DNA of 64,000 bases. Source: Brienomyrus brachyistius. Lineage: Eukaryota; Chordata; Actinopteri; Osteoglossiformes; Mormyridae. Below the pieces are notes generated by a model. It was given only the letters and a program-made list of their open reading frames with translations. It searched no databases and was not told the origin of the DNA. Position 1 is the first letter of the stretch, and every line of letters starts with the position of its first letter. The stretch covers positions 1,735,501 through 1,799,500 of the forward strand of contig NC_064540.1 in assembly GCF_023856365.1 (NCBI RefSeq), read 5' to 3'. This document shows, piece after piece, positions 1 through 15,634 of this stretch. The position numbers were made by a program, and so were the translations under genes.

Positions 1-752
1 GGCCCACCTTAGGTAGGTGACTGAGTGCAGTGAGGGCCGGTCTTGGGGGGAAATGCTGCATAACAAAAGTGTTAATGTGCGGTTTTCAAACTAATGTAGT
101 TCTTTGTACTACTATGGTTAGCTATCATCTATTGTGTATAGAAAATAGAATATATATGGGAATACATAGGTCTCGATATAAAGTATGGATGTTCTTTGCT
201 TTGTGGTGGTTCGACTTATTCGACTTTATGATGGCGCTGTAGCGATGTGCATGCAGCGGTCAGCCTTGAATATCGATCTCTTCACGGGCTAGCCGTCCTC
301 TGTGTGATACTTTCCACTGATGCTGGGTAGTAGCAGCTTCACTTCCAGTCTCTAGCAATTGCAAGTGTCAAATATCTCATATAGTGTGTAACAATGTATC
401 ATACAGGTTTTTTTTCCCTCCCATGAAATAAATTTGTATTTACTTTTCAATTGCTCGTATTTAGTTACAGAATTTTCCCCCTGGGGTCAATAAAGTTTAA
501 TGTTAATCATCTTAATTTTTTTTTATTCAGTGACTAGTTATTTATTTACTTAGGATATTTTTCACTTGCATTGGGTACTTGGAACATAACCCCCTTGTTG
601 AGGAGCGTCTGTATCTACATGTTGCGTTAAATATCCCAAAATGAGTCAAATAATGACCTCAGGTGAATATAAGTAAAATTGACTGATCTTAAAGGTTACA
701 TTGTAGATTTCCCCTTTAATGACCTGCTCCTCCCCCCTACCCCTTTCCTTAG
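1..752 (+). other. Intron of aurka (partial), no exon seen
   Basis: AT-rich sequence before the first recognisable Aurora exon. It ends in a pyrimidine-rich tract and an AG at 751-752. I see no convincing coding exon, so the exons for the regulatory N-terminus and the glycine-loop and catalytic-lysine part of the kinase should lie before this window. An open frame at 30-242 has no recognisable protein character. Confidence 0.6.
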
Positions 753-2177
753 GCATCCAAACATCCTGCGTCTCTATGGCTATTTCCATGACTCTTCCCG
801 CGTTTACCTCATCCTGGAGTTTGCACCCAAGGGAGAATTGTACAGTGAGCTGCAGCGCAGTGGCCGTTTTGATGAGCAGCGAACTGCCACGGTAAGATCC
901 GGATAGATTCGGTGTCGGCACATTGTAATGTTACATTGCAGTATATAGCTGATGCACTGCGTTGTTACAGGGATGCCACATTATGCAGTAATTGATGAAA
1001 TTGCATTGTGTATTACTGTGATGTTGCAAATTCCGCCATTTAGCAATTACACTGGAGATTCTGTAGTGTGTCTGTACTAAGAGATTTGCAACAACTTATC
1101 ACTTCAACTGCTTATTTTTGGTTTTGTCTTTCTGTTGCATGCATTGAAAGTTTTTAATGATTGTAAGCTAGGTGTGGTGTTTCCTGTAAGTGTATCTGTG
1201 TTGGTTTTCTTTTTTGTAATTCCCCCTCTTTATAGTACATCACAGAGCTAGCAGACGCCCTTCAGTACTGTCATTCCAAAAAGGTGATACATCGGGACAT
1301 AAAGCCGGAAAACATACTCCTCGGTGCCAACGGGGAGATAAAAATTGCTGATTTCGGCTGGTCTGTCCACACTCCTTCCTCCAGGTAATGTGTTAATTTT
1401 CTTTATTTTCCTTCCCTTTAACCAGAGGGCACTGCATTGACGCCACAATTTTAAGAATTTTTAAGAACTCTGAACTTATTTTTCCACCTGGTCTCTTTGG
1501 CAAGTTTTCACCAAGGTGATGATGTTGGCGTGGAGAGTGTACCGAGGATTAAAAACCTTTGTAAAACCCTTTTGTTTTTCGTGTTAAATCAGCTCCCCTT
1601 AATTTTCTGCTAGAAAACATTTCAAGAATTCAGTTTTTTTGAAAACATCAGTCATTTTTGGAGAAATCCACATCTGATCTTTTTCTTTTTTTTTTAGGAG
1701 GTCAACTTTATGTGGCACTTTGGATTATCTGCCACCTGAAATGATCGAAGGCAGGACTCATGATGAGAAGGTGGACCTGTGGAGTTTAGGAGTTCTCTGC
1801 TACGAGTTTCTTGTTGGGAAGCCGGCCTTTGAGACAAAAAGCCACGAGGAGACCTATCGCAAAATATCAAGGGTATGTAGCTCTCAGGTTGCCTTAAGTG
1901 TTTGCATGTGTTTCTGGGTACTCAAACCAAATGATCCCCCCCCTGCCATAGGTCTTTAGGTCTGAGTTTTTGGTTTTTCCTTTCAACACAGGTGGAGTTT
2001 AATTACCCTGCACATGTGAGTTCGGGAGCTCAAGACCTGATCAGCAAACTGCTGAAACACAATCCTTTGCACAGGCTCCCTATCCATGGGGTGCTGGCCC
2101 ACCCATGGGTGGTGGAAAACTCTACGAAGAAGCCCACCTACACGCCCCCAAGTCCACAGCCTGCCCCGACATGCTGA
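753..2177 (+). CDS. aurka: Aurora kinase A-type serine/threonine kinase, C-terminal exons (5' partial)
   Basis: Mitotic serine/threonine kinase acting at centrosomes and spindle poles. Coding exons are 753-891, 1236-1384, 1698-1872 and 1992-2177; all have GT-AG borders and compatible phases (1, 0, 2 and 0 bases carried). They encode the end of the N-lobe ([13 protein letters not shown]), the catalytic loop (HRDIKPEN), the DFG motif, the activation segment ([15 protein letters not shown], with the activating Thr kept), the APE-like [15 protein letters not shown], and a tail after HPWV that ends in Cys. The Gly in LYGYF is typical of Aurora A; Aurora B has Asn there and binds INCENP. Some positions (GELY, HRLP) look Aurora B-like, but these also occur in frog and fish A-types as I remember them. 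The stop is TGA at 2175-2177. The N-terminal half is outside the window. Confidence 0.9.
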
Positions 2178-2610
2178 TCACAGCCGTTAAGGAGCTTTGC
2201 TGATCTTGCGGTTTGTGGAGATGCAAACCGTACGATGCTTAAACTCTCTCGTCAAAGCTGAAACTGGTCGTGAGTCTGACCGATGGCATTGATCGGCTGT
2301 GACTGGGATTTGGCTCAAACTGTTCCCATGGCAATTGCTTGAAAAACTTGTAAAGTATTGGTGTCTGTGTTCTTCTGTTGAACTGTACTTTCTTTAGACT
2401 TGCTGTTTTTCACTTGTCTGATTTCGTAAATGTAAAAAGGACTTTGTTCATCAGATTCACTGCAATAGTTTTGGGGGCTTGCACAGAGTCTCTGAACCGT
2501 GTTGGACTTTGAGGGTAGGTAGCTCCATTTCGCTGCATACCAGGGTTTGCAGTTGATACAAGTTGCATTTTTAATGTGTACATTAACGTTATAAATACTT
2601 TATAAATAAA
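2178..2610 (+). other. aurka 3'UTR with polyadenylation signal
   Basis: Non-coding sequence after the aurka stop. A canonical AATAAA lies at 2605-2610 within an AT-rich stretch. A second AATAAA at 2891-2896 could serve as a distal site. UTR assignment is inferred from position and signal only. Confidence 0.6.
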
Positions 2611-3043
2611 TGTAACTTTCTAAATCATTTAAATTACTTCAAGGATCCTTCATTTGTGAACAGTGTCAAAATACTGCAAATCAGGAAATCTATCGCATAC
2701 CAAACATACTGTCATGTATGAACACGTCTTGAAATTACTCAGGTGATCGTGCAAATACAAACTCTCTCTTTGCCTATTTGTATGTCTACCAGTTATTTTA
2801 GGGTCGGACATCTTTGTCCTGTGATGTTGAAATCATAAGCAGCTTCTGATGGGGGATTAGAGCCAATGTTGGGGTGGGGGGCTGTCAATGAATAAACTTG
2901 GAGTAACGAAAACCACTCAAAAAACAAACAAAAAAAAACCTGCTAATTGTGACATTTGCAAAAAGGAAAAAAATAATCTTCCACTGCGATGTTGTGAAAG
3001 TGCTGTTTAAGCCCAGGTGGCATTATAGACAAGCTGACTTCCA

Positions 3044-3064
3044 CCCCCCCCCCCCCCCCCCCCC
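3044..3064. repeat. Poly-C/G homopolymer run
   Basis: Uninterrupted run of 21 C about 450 bases after the aurka polyadenylation signal. Such runs are length-variable and prone to sequencing error. Confidence 0.9.
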
Positions 3065-4439
3065 AAGGTTAAGCTAGTCAAGCAGGGGGTGGGGGGCGGT
3101 TTGGCTCCTGACCTTTGCCAAGTCCGGGTCCCCTCAGAAGACGCTGCTCTTGGCATCATCTTGCGCTTGAGGCAACTGCAGAGAAATGCTGGCTTTTGGT
3201 TTAATGAAAGAAGACTATGCTACATATTTTGTATATGAAAGAAAGCACGCAAGATCTGCCTGCTTAACGGATCTCACCCATGCCTGCCGGGGAGTGCTAG
3301 TAAGGTACCTTCTAAGTGTAGTCAATCATTAATGCACAGAAAGGCTTGTACCAAATAAGCAGCTTAACGCATGAATCCCAGCCACCGTACAAGCTGTGCA
3401 TGAAGTGTTCCTACATCAGCTCTTAATTACTTTCATAATCGGGTGGAAACTGATCTGGTTTTCCAGGTGTAAATCAACTGCTAGCAGAAAAGAAACTGGA
3501 GTGAAATGGTAGTGGCCCAAATCTAGCACACAGTCACGGCATTGCTGCCTCCTTGGACTCCGGCTCTGGGTGTTATGTTGCCTTAGGCGAGATTACTTCT
3601 AGAGCGGCAGAAAACAAATATTGTCAGTACATTTATATTGGAAACATTTCAGTAGCACTGGGCATCTGGCTGCGAGCGTTTCACAAGAAAACGGTGCAAT
3701 ATTAAAACTAATGTAAATAACGTCACGTAATACAACCACAGACATTTCTTTTGATTCTTTTTCGCTCGCTCTTTTGCGCTAATCAAACGGCGCCCTAGGC
3801 GGTCTGACCTACTGTAATATATAGCAGTGAGACTCTTGTTAATAGACTTGTACAGAATCATACTTGTCTATAGCATATTATAAAAGGCTTTGTGCCGCGC
3901 CTTTTTTGGACAGTATTAGTTTTAACCCCGATTGGTTACGGCGTGTTGTAGAATTTTAATTTTACGCACAGCTGTTTCACAAGAATTGAAAGCGACGGAA
4001 AAATATGACTCTTTTTATCTTAACGTTTCTGAGAAATTATATTCAAGCAGTTTTATTCATAAAAAAAAAAACATTTCGCAATATGGCCACGCGGCGGCGG
4101 TGTTGCACCACGGTCTGTACAGACTGCAACTTAAGGGTCTAAAGGGAGACGTAACCGTCTTCTTCAATAAATAAATAAATCGGACATCGCTTAATCACTT
4201 AACCACCAGCTCTTTTAAATGTATTTTTTAAACACACAACCTTCCTGCACCCTTAAAATTGTGTGAGGACACTGAGCAGATACACGGTGTAAGGCATTGT
4301 CTAGGAATGCAGCCGATAGTTGTGTGCTCTGAAAGGTACCCGCAAACGTTTCGGTCGTTTGGCCTTCGCTTGGAATGAAAGTATTGTTCTTCTTTGTCGA
4401 AGTCTGAACTAATATTTAACTCACCATCATCCTCATCAT

Positions 4440-4533
4440 CATCATTGTTGGCGCCCCAACCTGGGTTGTTCCCTGCCTAGCAACCCTGAATGAGATATGC
4501 GGTTTCAGAAAATGGATGGATGGATGGATCATC
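4440..4533 (+). mobile_element. V-SINE 3' tail fragment
   Basis: Matches the 3' end of the full V-SINE at 56220-56580: the GGTTGTTCCCTGCCT segment, then GCGGTTTCAGAAAATGG, then GGAT/ATGG tetramers. The tRNA-like head and V-core are missing, as in a 5'-truncated copy. Confidence 0.65.
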
Positions 4534-4936
4534 ATCAACATCATCATAATCGTCATCACAAGCTAGTATTGGCCGCATTTTGGAAGTTCTGACTTATATT
4601 CTTAAGTCATTTCTGAATAGCGTGATCGATTGTTTTACCTATAACCCTCAGAGTGGGAACTGGAGGCTGTGACTCTAATATTTAATTTGCCTTCATTCAC
4701 CCCCCCCCAGTAAACATGTAGTTGTACTACGTTGTGTCCCCACCAATCTCAACCTTTCTCCCATGCCATTAGCTATCAGAAATCCTTTTAAGCTGCCAGA
4801 CACAAAATCAGTTGCTATGTAAAAATGTTTTTTTTTCTACCAAGAATATAACCAGGACTAGATTATTGAGGGTAACGTGTCTAAACTCATTTTTATTAGA
4901 GGTAGGAGACAAGCATAAATTAAACTGAAAACCTTG

Positions 4937-5065
4937 TCTCATCCATCCATTTTCTGTCCCTCTTTGTTCTATTCAGTGTCCTGGGGTTCTGAAGTCTACG
5001 GGCACAAGGCAGGGAACAACCCAGGATGGGGCACCAACCCATTGCAGGGCACACTCAGACCAACA
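4937..5065 (-). mobile_element. V-SINE 3' tail fragment, reverse orientation
   Basis: Begins with CATCCATCCATTTTCTG and runs through GGCACAAGGCAGGGAACAA and CCCATTGCAGGGCACACTC. These match the 3' half of the V-SINE at 28217-28571 in the same orientation. The head is missing. Confidence 0.65.
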
Positions 5066-5764
5066 ATCCATTTCTGCATTCTGTTAAATGTGTTTCCATG
5101 TTCATAGATTGACATGTTTCTGAACTCAAAAAATGAAAAAACATAACATCTCCCATTCAAACTCAGTTAGCAGCTACACTTGTCTGCATTGCAGAATTAA
5201 TAACAATTTTATGTACAAACGTACACACGTACACCACATATAATTCCAAAGAATATGCATCATTTGTGGAATATTTTTTATGAAGCACACGCCTACTAAG
5301 GTTTAACATATCAGTCACTCTTTGGGTGACAAAAGTAATAAGGTTGTAGATTTGGGTGTGGGTGGTGGGACGTGTCTTCTGAGCTGCTTTAGGTATATAA
5401 TATATATTCTTTAAGCATAACTTTTTAAGGTACCTTACACATGTTATTGTGTAATGTTTAAATGTAGCCCAATTGATGTTACCTTGTATAACAGCTCCAT
5501 CTAGGGATATAAGGGGATTCTACCTCAGTGAAACACCCGTATGAAAGCGTGAATAATCTTGAGTCTTGGTTACCTGGGGAAGCAGCACAAGGGGCAAAAA
5601 CTTTTATAAATTATGAAATTAAGACGCTTCTGCTATTTATCGTTTTCTGCTATTTAACCTTTTCTTAGCCATTTTCAAAGCATTGCATATGTCACAAAAA
5701 GTAATTGTACGTAATACGTAAAATGCAGTCATTTTAAATTCCCAACGTGAAACTATTCAAAGCT

Positions 5765-5861
<97 letters not shown>
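5765..5861. repeat. (CTAT)n microsatellite
   Basis: About 24 uninterrupted copies of the CTAT tetranucleotide. The apparent Tyr-Leu-Ser-Ile open frame through it is an artefact of the repeat. Confidence 0.95.
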
Positions 5862-8800
5862 GTGTTTATAATGATCACCGATCCAATACCAATTCTCAAG
5901 CCAGTCCTACTCCTGGGGAATTGATAGAGCGCAAAACTTGGACCGTCTGGGGGTCCCCGAGGGCTGGTTTCAGAGACACTGCGTTTAAATGATGTAGATG
6001 AAGCAAATGCCGAACAACCCCACGTGACCTGATTTCTCAGTCATAGTTGGTTACGACTTGCCCCCCTGGAATCTTCCGCGAGGAGCTTAATTAAGAGACA
6101 GAGACATCCTACCCCCGCTGCCCTCCCTCTTTTCCACAACACAGCAACTCCTCTTTACAGGTGACACATCTTTACACATTTTTGGTTACATTACCAACGA
6201 ATATTATTATATACTACAATATTTAAACACTACATTTATTTCCTTGGTTTTTGACACCCTTATTACACATTTCTAAATAAATTATTTTATTTCCTGCATG
6301 AAAGCATTTGGCAATATACCACGTTTGCAATAGTTTTCACTCAAAATATTAACACGGCACTGTCTCGCGTTTTTTTTTTTCTCATTTCCAATCCAAGTCG
6401 GGGTGGGTGGAATAAATGTCAGCGCAAGAAAATGCTAATTAGACTTAAAACGTTATTACTTATAAATCGAAATGTAGTAAATCTGTTTAATATAAAAATC
6501 AATCAAAATCCAGTAAATGTATCACGTTTCTGTGCATCTTGCCCAAATACCTATTTAAATATATAACATTATTTTTTGTTTTAACCTTTACGGTAGCATT
6601 GCATGTTTAGCATTGCATGTTTAGCATTCCACGGGCGTATACAACTAATTAATATAAAACATGTTAAAATATGATAACTTTTTAACATTGGGCCATTTTG
6701 ATTCTAAGGCGATCTTCTTAAGCTCGAGCCTGCCGTTTGTAACAGTTTTTTTAAGGAAATAAAAACTTTGCTGGTAGTCATATTACTGTGCTCGTCGGTA
6801 AAATAAGTCAGCATTTCTGTCCAGATGTCGATACAAGATGTGCAGAAGTCATTGGCCTAACATATGAAACAGGTACCAGGCCTCCCAGCAGCAACAAAAT
6901 CTATAAGCGCCGTTTGTGTATTTGTGCATTGGAACTACTAACGTTTCTACCGTTGCAGTCAGAAAATATATTTTGACGCTTTATTTCGGAATCATGTGTC
7001 TCCATACCTCCACCCGAGCGTTTGGTTATTTAATTCAGAACTGGACTCTAACCAAATACACAAATGTTTTTGAAGAACTGTTTAGTGTAAAACATATATA
7101 CATACTATAATATATATCTGCGCTCCTTCAAAAATAAGGTATTTGAATTTAATATATCCACATTTTGAACAACCTTCGATAGAGAATCCTATTGAATATT
7201 ACAATGTAGATTGTTCATAAAAGGAGATGCGTATTGTTCCATATTCAATGGGACATAATTAACTTTAGTCGTGCAACGGTTTTGGACTAATAAAATACGG
7301 CATGTGATGCATAAAAATGACGGGCCGTATACATGCTTTATTTCGTACAAGCAGGACCGCTCATTCATCCGTTCATGATTTCACAATTGATAAAATCTAA
7401 ATCGACGCTCCAGACGGGAATCCTTCTTATCTGGCATATGAATAAGCTGCCATTGGGCAGAGAATCCCCGCCTGAAAGATGCTGATAAAGGACACGTTAA
7501 CACAAAAGTTATGCTAGATGTTTAATTACAAATATACACGGATTTACTGGTTGGTGCCTCGTTTGCCCTTTGATTATCTCCGGTCCGTCTTTATATACAA
7601 TCTCAGTACATAGAAATACTCTGTTTTTCGAGTATTTTTAACACTACGATCCTACCTGAATTATTGTCTTGGAAAGCCTGAAGATATCTCCGTATCCACA
7701 TTGTGAAATGCTGACATTTATGGTTGATCGCATTTTCATCAGTCCCCCTTTTTACTTGTTCAAAAATCCGCCGCTAACGTTGCGCTGTTTGCGTTATCGC
7801 CACGACGATGACGCTTTTCACACAAGGTCCTGCTCAAGTAAAAAAATAAATCTTTCTTCTCCACGTAATGTTTCAGCTTTTATTCTGTTTATAAAAGAAA
7901 ATACAGATCTCTTACCGATTCCGTTGTCGTCACACAAACAAAACACAGTAAGTACAATATTAGTTCACGTTTATTTTTCAATATATTTATTTTCACAATA
8001 TATGTTTACGATTTTTGTGATATACATTCCATCTTTTTGAAACCACAATAACACTACACATACGGCTTATAACAATTCCACAGGACCTGTTGGATTGCAC
8101 AGAATGAAAAAATGTCCTCATTTCTTCATTTTTAAAATTAAACTTCAGAATTTATGACCCAAACAATTGAATTACGGAACATTAAATATTTAAGTTCATC
8201 TTGTTGACTGGAAAAATGCATACGGAACTGGTGCGAGAATATATGTCGGATAGGACATTGTATTCATAGACGAGTTTATGAATTTATGATAAAATTCTTT
8301 TATCTTAAGGTTCTCATAAGTTATTAAATGCTTTAAAATATTACCTCTGTTTTAAATTTCTTCTTTTTCCACCTGGGACGAAAGGGGTGTAATAATCCTT
8401 CGGTATTCTGTATCCTATTAAAGTTATATTGTCTAGTATTAATTATATAATATATTCTTTTGTTAGTTGCTTCATTATTTATATACTTATTTAAAAATTA
8501 AACATTCATTTTTTTAGGTTTGAATTTGCTTTACACTAAGTAAATTTCTGGGCGTTGATTGGTTTCTTGCTGGATATTTTTCAGATTCGTTTGAAATACA
8601 TGAAGATTGAAGATGCATAGTTCACATTTGTCTACATTATTTTCTCTTAATAAAAATAACGTGCAATGATTACGGTCCTCGTTACAATTATCAGAAGGAC
8701 AGATTGCACAATTGATCTACGTGACATTCTAAAATCGTAGAATTCTGTTTGATTTCTCATTTGGCTAATATATTCATTCTATATTTCTGGTCTGAAGGGC

Positions 8801-9410
8801 TTGACAACCACAGCTGTATTTTTCCTTACAATTTTCGAAATTATTATTTACAGATATGATGGCCTTCTCAAATCTTCAGCCTCTTTATAAATAGATTGCA
8901 TTAATATAGAATAATCTTGCCTGTCTGATTTTATTGCCTTAATTTCGATTTGGGAAGTACAAAAACCCAAAATTACTTGGAAATCATATTAGCACAAATC
9001 CGATCTCTATTTGAGAGTAAAGATCAGAAAGTTACCATTATGTCAAAGCCCATTTAATTATAATATAGCATCATGTGACTTGTGACATCATTTGTTTTTT
9101 TCTCAACTTTCACAGTTCAGTGCTGCATCAGGTAGAATGTTTCATGAAAATAACAACTAATATGACAATGCAGAGATGAACTATGCCTGCTCCAAAGTGT
9201 AGTTTCATAAGCACGTTTCACATGTTGCGTTCCTTAGTTGTAAACCCTTTACTCAACATAAAATCCAAGGAGAATCATTTTTTATAGATATTGTGCATGT
9301 TTGTGTGCGAATTTGCGTGTGCCACTTGTGAATTGCCATGGGGGTTCAGCACATGAAGGGTGCAGACCTGTGATAGCCTTATTTTCAGTGATGTTTTCAA
9401 CCAGTCCTTG

Positions 9411-12326
<2,916 letters not shown>

Positions 12327-13455
12327 GGTTCCGACTTTAAATGTATTATATATATATTTGTAAATATATGCGTTCAATAATGAATTACAATTTTCTCTTG
12401 AAACTGGAGATCAGATCCAGAGTAACACCATGCGAATGATACCCCGACGTCTTCGAAAGCCTTTCGGATTGAAGTTTTCAGTTGTTATCTCCAGCTATTG
12501 CGAAAAGAGTGCGTTTTCTTGGTAATCCTCTGTTTCATGTCACCTTCAGATGTGTGCCCCCACTTCTCGCATCTTGTTTTCAACAGTATATCTCTGGGAA
12601 CGAAAACAAAGAAATTATAAACGGTTAAGTCAGACTATACGAACCAACTAAGAGAGAGAAATTATGACGCGTAATTGCAATGGGCGACACCTTCGGGTCC
12701 TTCCTTCTTCTTTTTGTTAATATCGGTTGTATTTTTTGTTTATTGGGTTTTCCCTTACGGTCGTAAGCGGCAGCGATCCCACAGTTGGTTTCCCTCAGCC
12801 GTCACTGATGCCAATGCGGTAGCGTAGAGCCTGGGGGAGGCGAGGATAAGGCACGTGTCACCATCAGCCTGCCAATGCAAAGACTCCACTTTGCGAGGCA
12901 CGTCTCCGGCCCCCCACTCGCAGCCACCCCGGACCGCTGGAAAGAGGAGAGATTTGCTGCATTTCTGGGGGAGGCGCTTCCTGTCACTACAACCCTCTCC
13001 ACCCTATAGTCATTTGCAATATATTTATTCCAGCCCCCAATCAATGACATTCTGATGCTCCTGTCGCGCATAACTTTGCTTATATATAAAGAGACGGAAA
13101 AGGCTAACTGACCCATCCCCTAAACGGGCTGACTTACTGATTTTATTTTAATGCCCACCCTACAGTCAGTCCTTTATTCCGGTGTCCCTGTTCCCATTGT
13201 CCGCATGACACTTTTTAAAATGCCCTTTTAAAGTCTCTGGTTTCACGAGGCGAAGAAGACGCGCATTTTTCCGACGACCATATTAGTTGAATGCAGTTAT
13301 TTTCCATCTCGAAATCAGTTTTGTATTAGAAAACGGCCGTTTCTATTTCTCAAAACAGATAATTTTTTTATGATCTGGTTGTATATGAAGAGGTTGGAGA
13401 GGATATAAAAATGTAATACATTTGTTCCACACCAATAAATTGTTTTCAACGACAT

Positions 13456-13457
<2 letters not shown>

Positions 13458-13518
<61 letters not shown>
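13458..13518. repeat. (TA)n microsatellite
   Basis: About 30 uninterrupted TA dinucleotides, followed by an ACTTAATGTATATACATTAAGT inverted repeat at 13517-13538 that could extrude a hairpin. Confidence 0.95.
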
Positions 13519-13519
<1 letters not shown>

Positions 13520-15596
13520 TTAATGTATATACATTAAGTAAAAAACTATTGCACGTAATAATTGTCTGGCGCGTTATGCCGCCATGTTTCTATTCGTTGG
13601 TGAGAGAGACTCGCACTGGGTTTTGTTTAATCTTTGGATGTAAATTTAATTTCTCATTTTATTTACTCCCCCTCACAGGCAAATAAGAATTATATATATC
13701 GCAAGAAATGCAATGACAAAGGTATGCAACCATGTACGTCCATTAACACAACATATATTTTGTATTTACTTAGGCCTATTCTTTAAAAAGATGTTTTAGA
13801 ACTTTAACAGCACAAATTTATACAACAACGGATATAAGTCCGAAGTCCTTGAAAACCGATTTGGATACATATTTACAAGACTGAATATTTTTAAGGCAAA
13901 CATACAGTCTTGCATTTTCGACATTTCCCTGCTGGATCCTTGCGCAGTATTTTGTATGGTAGTATTCATGTAGGCCCATAACGAAAATATTTTACATATT
14001 CGCAGTATTTTTTTTCGCAGTTTTTCCCAAGAAAATGCACAACCTGTTTTGTACAGTTCCTTGGTTTTAACCACAATGCTGTATTTCTAACGATTTCTGT
14101 GATTATTGGAGACATGTAATTACCACAAACCGACGATTAACTATGATTTCGTTCTATATCACTGTTTGTTATATACAATACAGTTTATCTTTAAGGAAAT
14201 GTTCTCTCCCCCATTCTTTCCCGCGTACACGTTGTACCGGTTACATCCTTTGTCTCTGATTCCATTGCGTAACGCAGACGCAACATTTCGAAGCATGCCC
14301 GCGTGCTTGCACAAAACCGACGGGCTGGCAGTACAATGCCGTCCTAATTGAGAATGAGCCCCTCACCCATTGGCGCGTCCCGATTAATAGGTCACCCAAC
14401 CAAGCAGTCGGATTTTTTTTTCTCTCTTAAGCATTCCTCTGAATACTGTGCGATGTGTTTGTGTTTTCTTATTTTATTGTATAACTCCAGAAGGCCAATT
14501 TGTAATTGCAATATAAATGATCATTAATGACATCATTTGATTTTTTTAATCAAGTGTACACTATAATGCGTTAATTTAATCGTAAAGAGGACATTCTATT
14601 TTATTTTCATCTGATACGTCACCGTATAGGCTACTTCGTGAGAATCAGGGGCGTTTCTATAATTATTGAAAAAGAAATCAGTGGCTAAGTCAAGGTTACC
14701 CGGACCTTGACGTTTTCTTTGAAGGAAGACTGGCATCGGGCTAAAATACTCGGGACTACAGCCCTCGGTGATCGAACCTAACGATGATTTAGATAAATAT
14801 TTTTCCCACGATCATTTTCACAATCACTTATGTGCATCTTTAATACAAGCAGCGCGGCAGAAAAGAACTAGAATGACAAAATAGTACACAAAGTAAGTTG
14901 ACGACATAGTATCAAAGTGTTTTTTCACACCCAAACTGCGATTTCAACTATTCATCAATAATGAACAGTCTGCAAACATATTTTCCGTCATTCGGCGTTT
15001 ATTACATTTGCCTTCTATCCAGCTATGTACGCAACTACTATTTTGCTTTGTCGTTTATCATCGATGTTACAGACGGGCATACTGAGATTCCTGTTTACTA
15101 TTGCCACTGTTTTATAAAGGGGGGGGGTTAGCGAGTGCGAATTCCAGTATCTCAGAATTCGACACCGCTGTTCAGCACCAAGCAGGGGACAGCGACCAAA
15201 AGAATAATAATCATTTAAAGAAAAGCTTTTTGATACACCGCCCTTCCTGTGCGGCTTTTACCGCATTTATTTTTTAAATAGTTAATTCGCTTCCCCAAAC
15301 TCATTTCGCAGATTATATTAGCAATGTTTAACGTTCACTCATTCTCTGACAAAAAAAGAGTCTAGTCTAAAACGCCGGGAAAAAAACACTGATTGCGGAG
15401 TAAACGAAAGGGTTAATGGGACGGAACGTTATCAGCAGAATACAGACCCCCTACGATACGTACGACTGTCTGATTTAATACGCCGTAAAAATACAATCAC
15501 AAAAAGAAAAGAAACGCCGTGGCAGAAGGAGCCTAGAGACAGAGGTCATTTTGTCGGAAATCAATTCACATAGCCCATCTAGTACATGAAAAGCAC

Positions 15597-15597
<1 letters not shown>

Positions 15598-15634
<37 letters not shown>
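15598..15634. repeat. (AAT)n microsatellite
   Basis: About 12 AAT trinucleotides; they read as poly-Ile on the minus strand, which is a repeat artefact. Confidence 0.9.

Larger units (their letters stand above)
2611..9410. other. Intergenic region between aurka and slc32a1 (tail-to-tail)
   Basis: AT-rich DNA without a supportable gene. It contains a poly-C run (3044-3064), two V-SINE tail fragments, a CTAT microsatellite, and a small tandem of a 14-base unit around TTAGCATTGCATG near 6594-6630. Short open frames such as 7669-8040 lack protein-like composition. The part next to 9410 should include the slc32a1 3'UTR on the minus strand; I could not fix its end. Confidence 0.6.

Noticed and set aside
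753..2177. Aurora B (aurkb) as the identity of the kinase
   Set aside because: [20 protein letters not shown] and [11 protein letters not shown] fit the A-type. Some B-like positions remain and are listed as a finding.
7669..8040. 123-codon open frame
   Set aside because: AT-rich, low-complexity composition, no recognised domain, no splice or promoter context.
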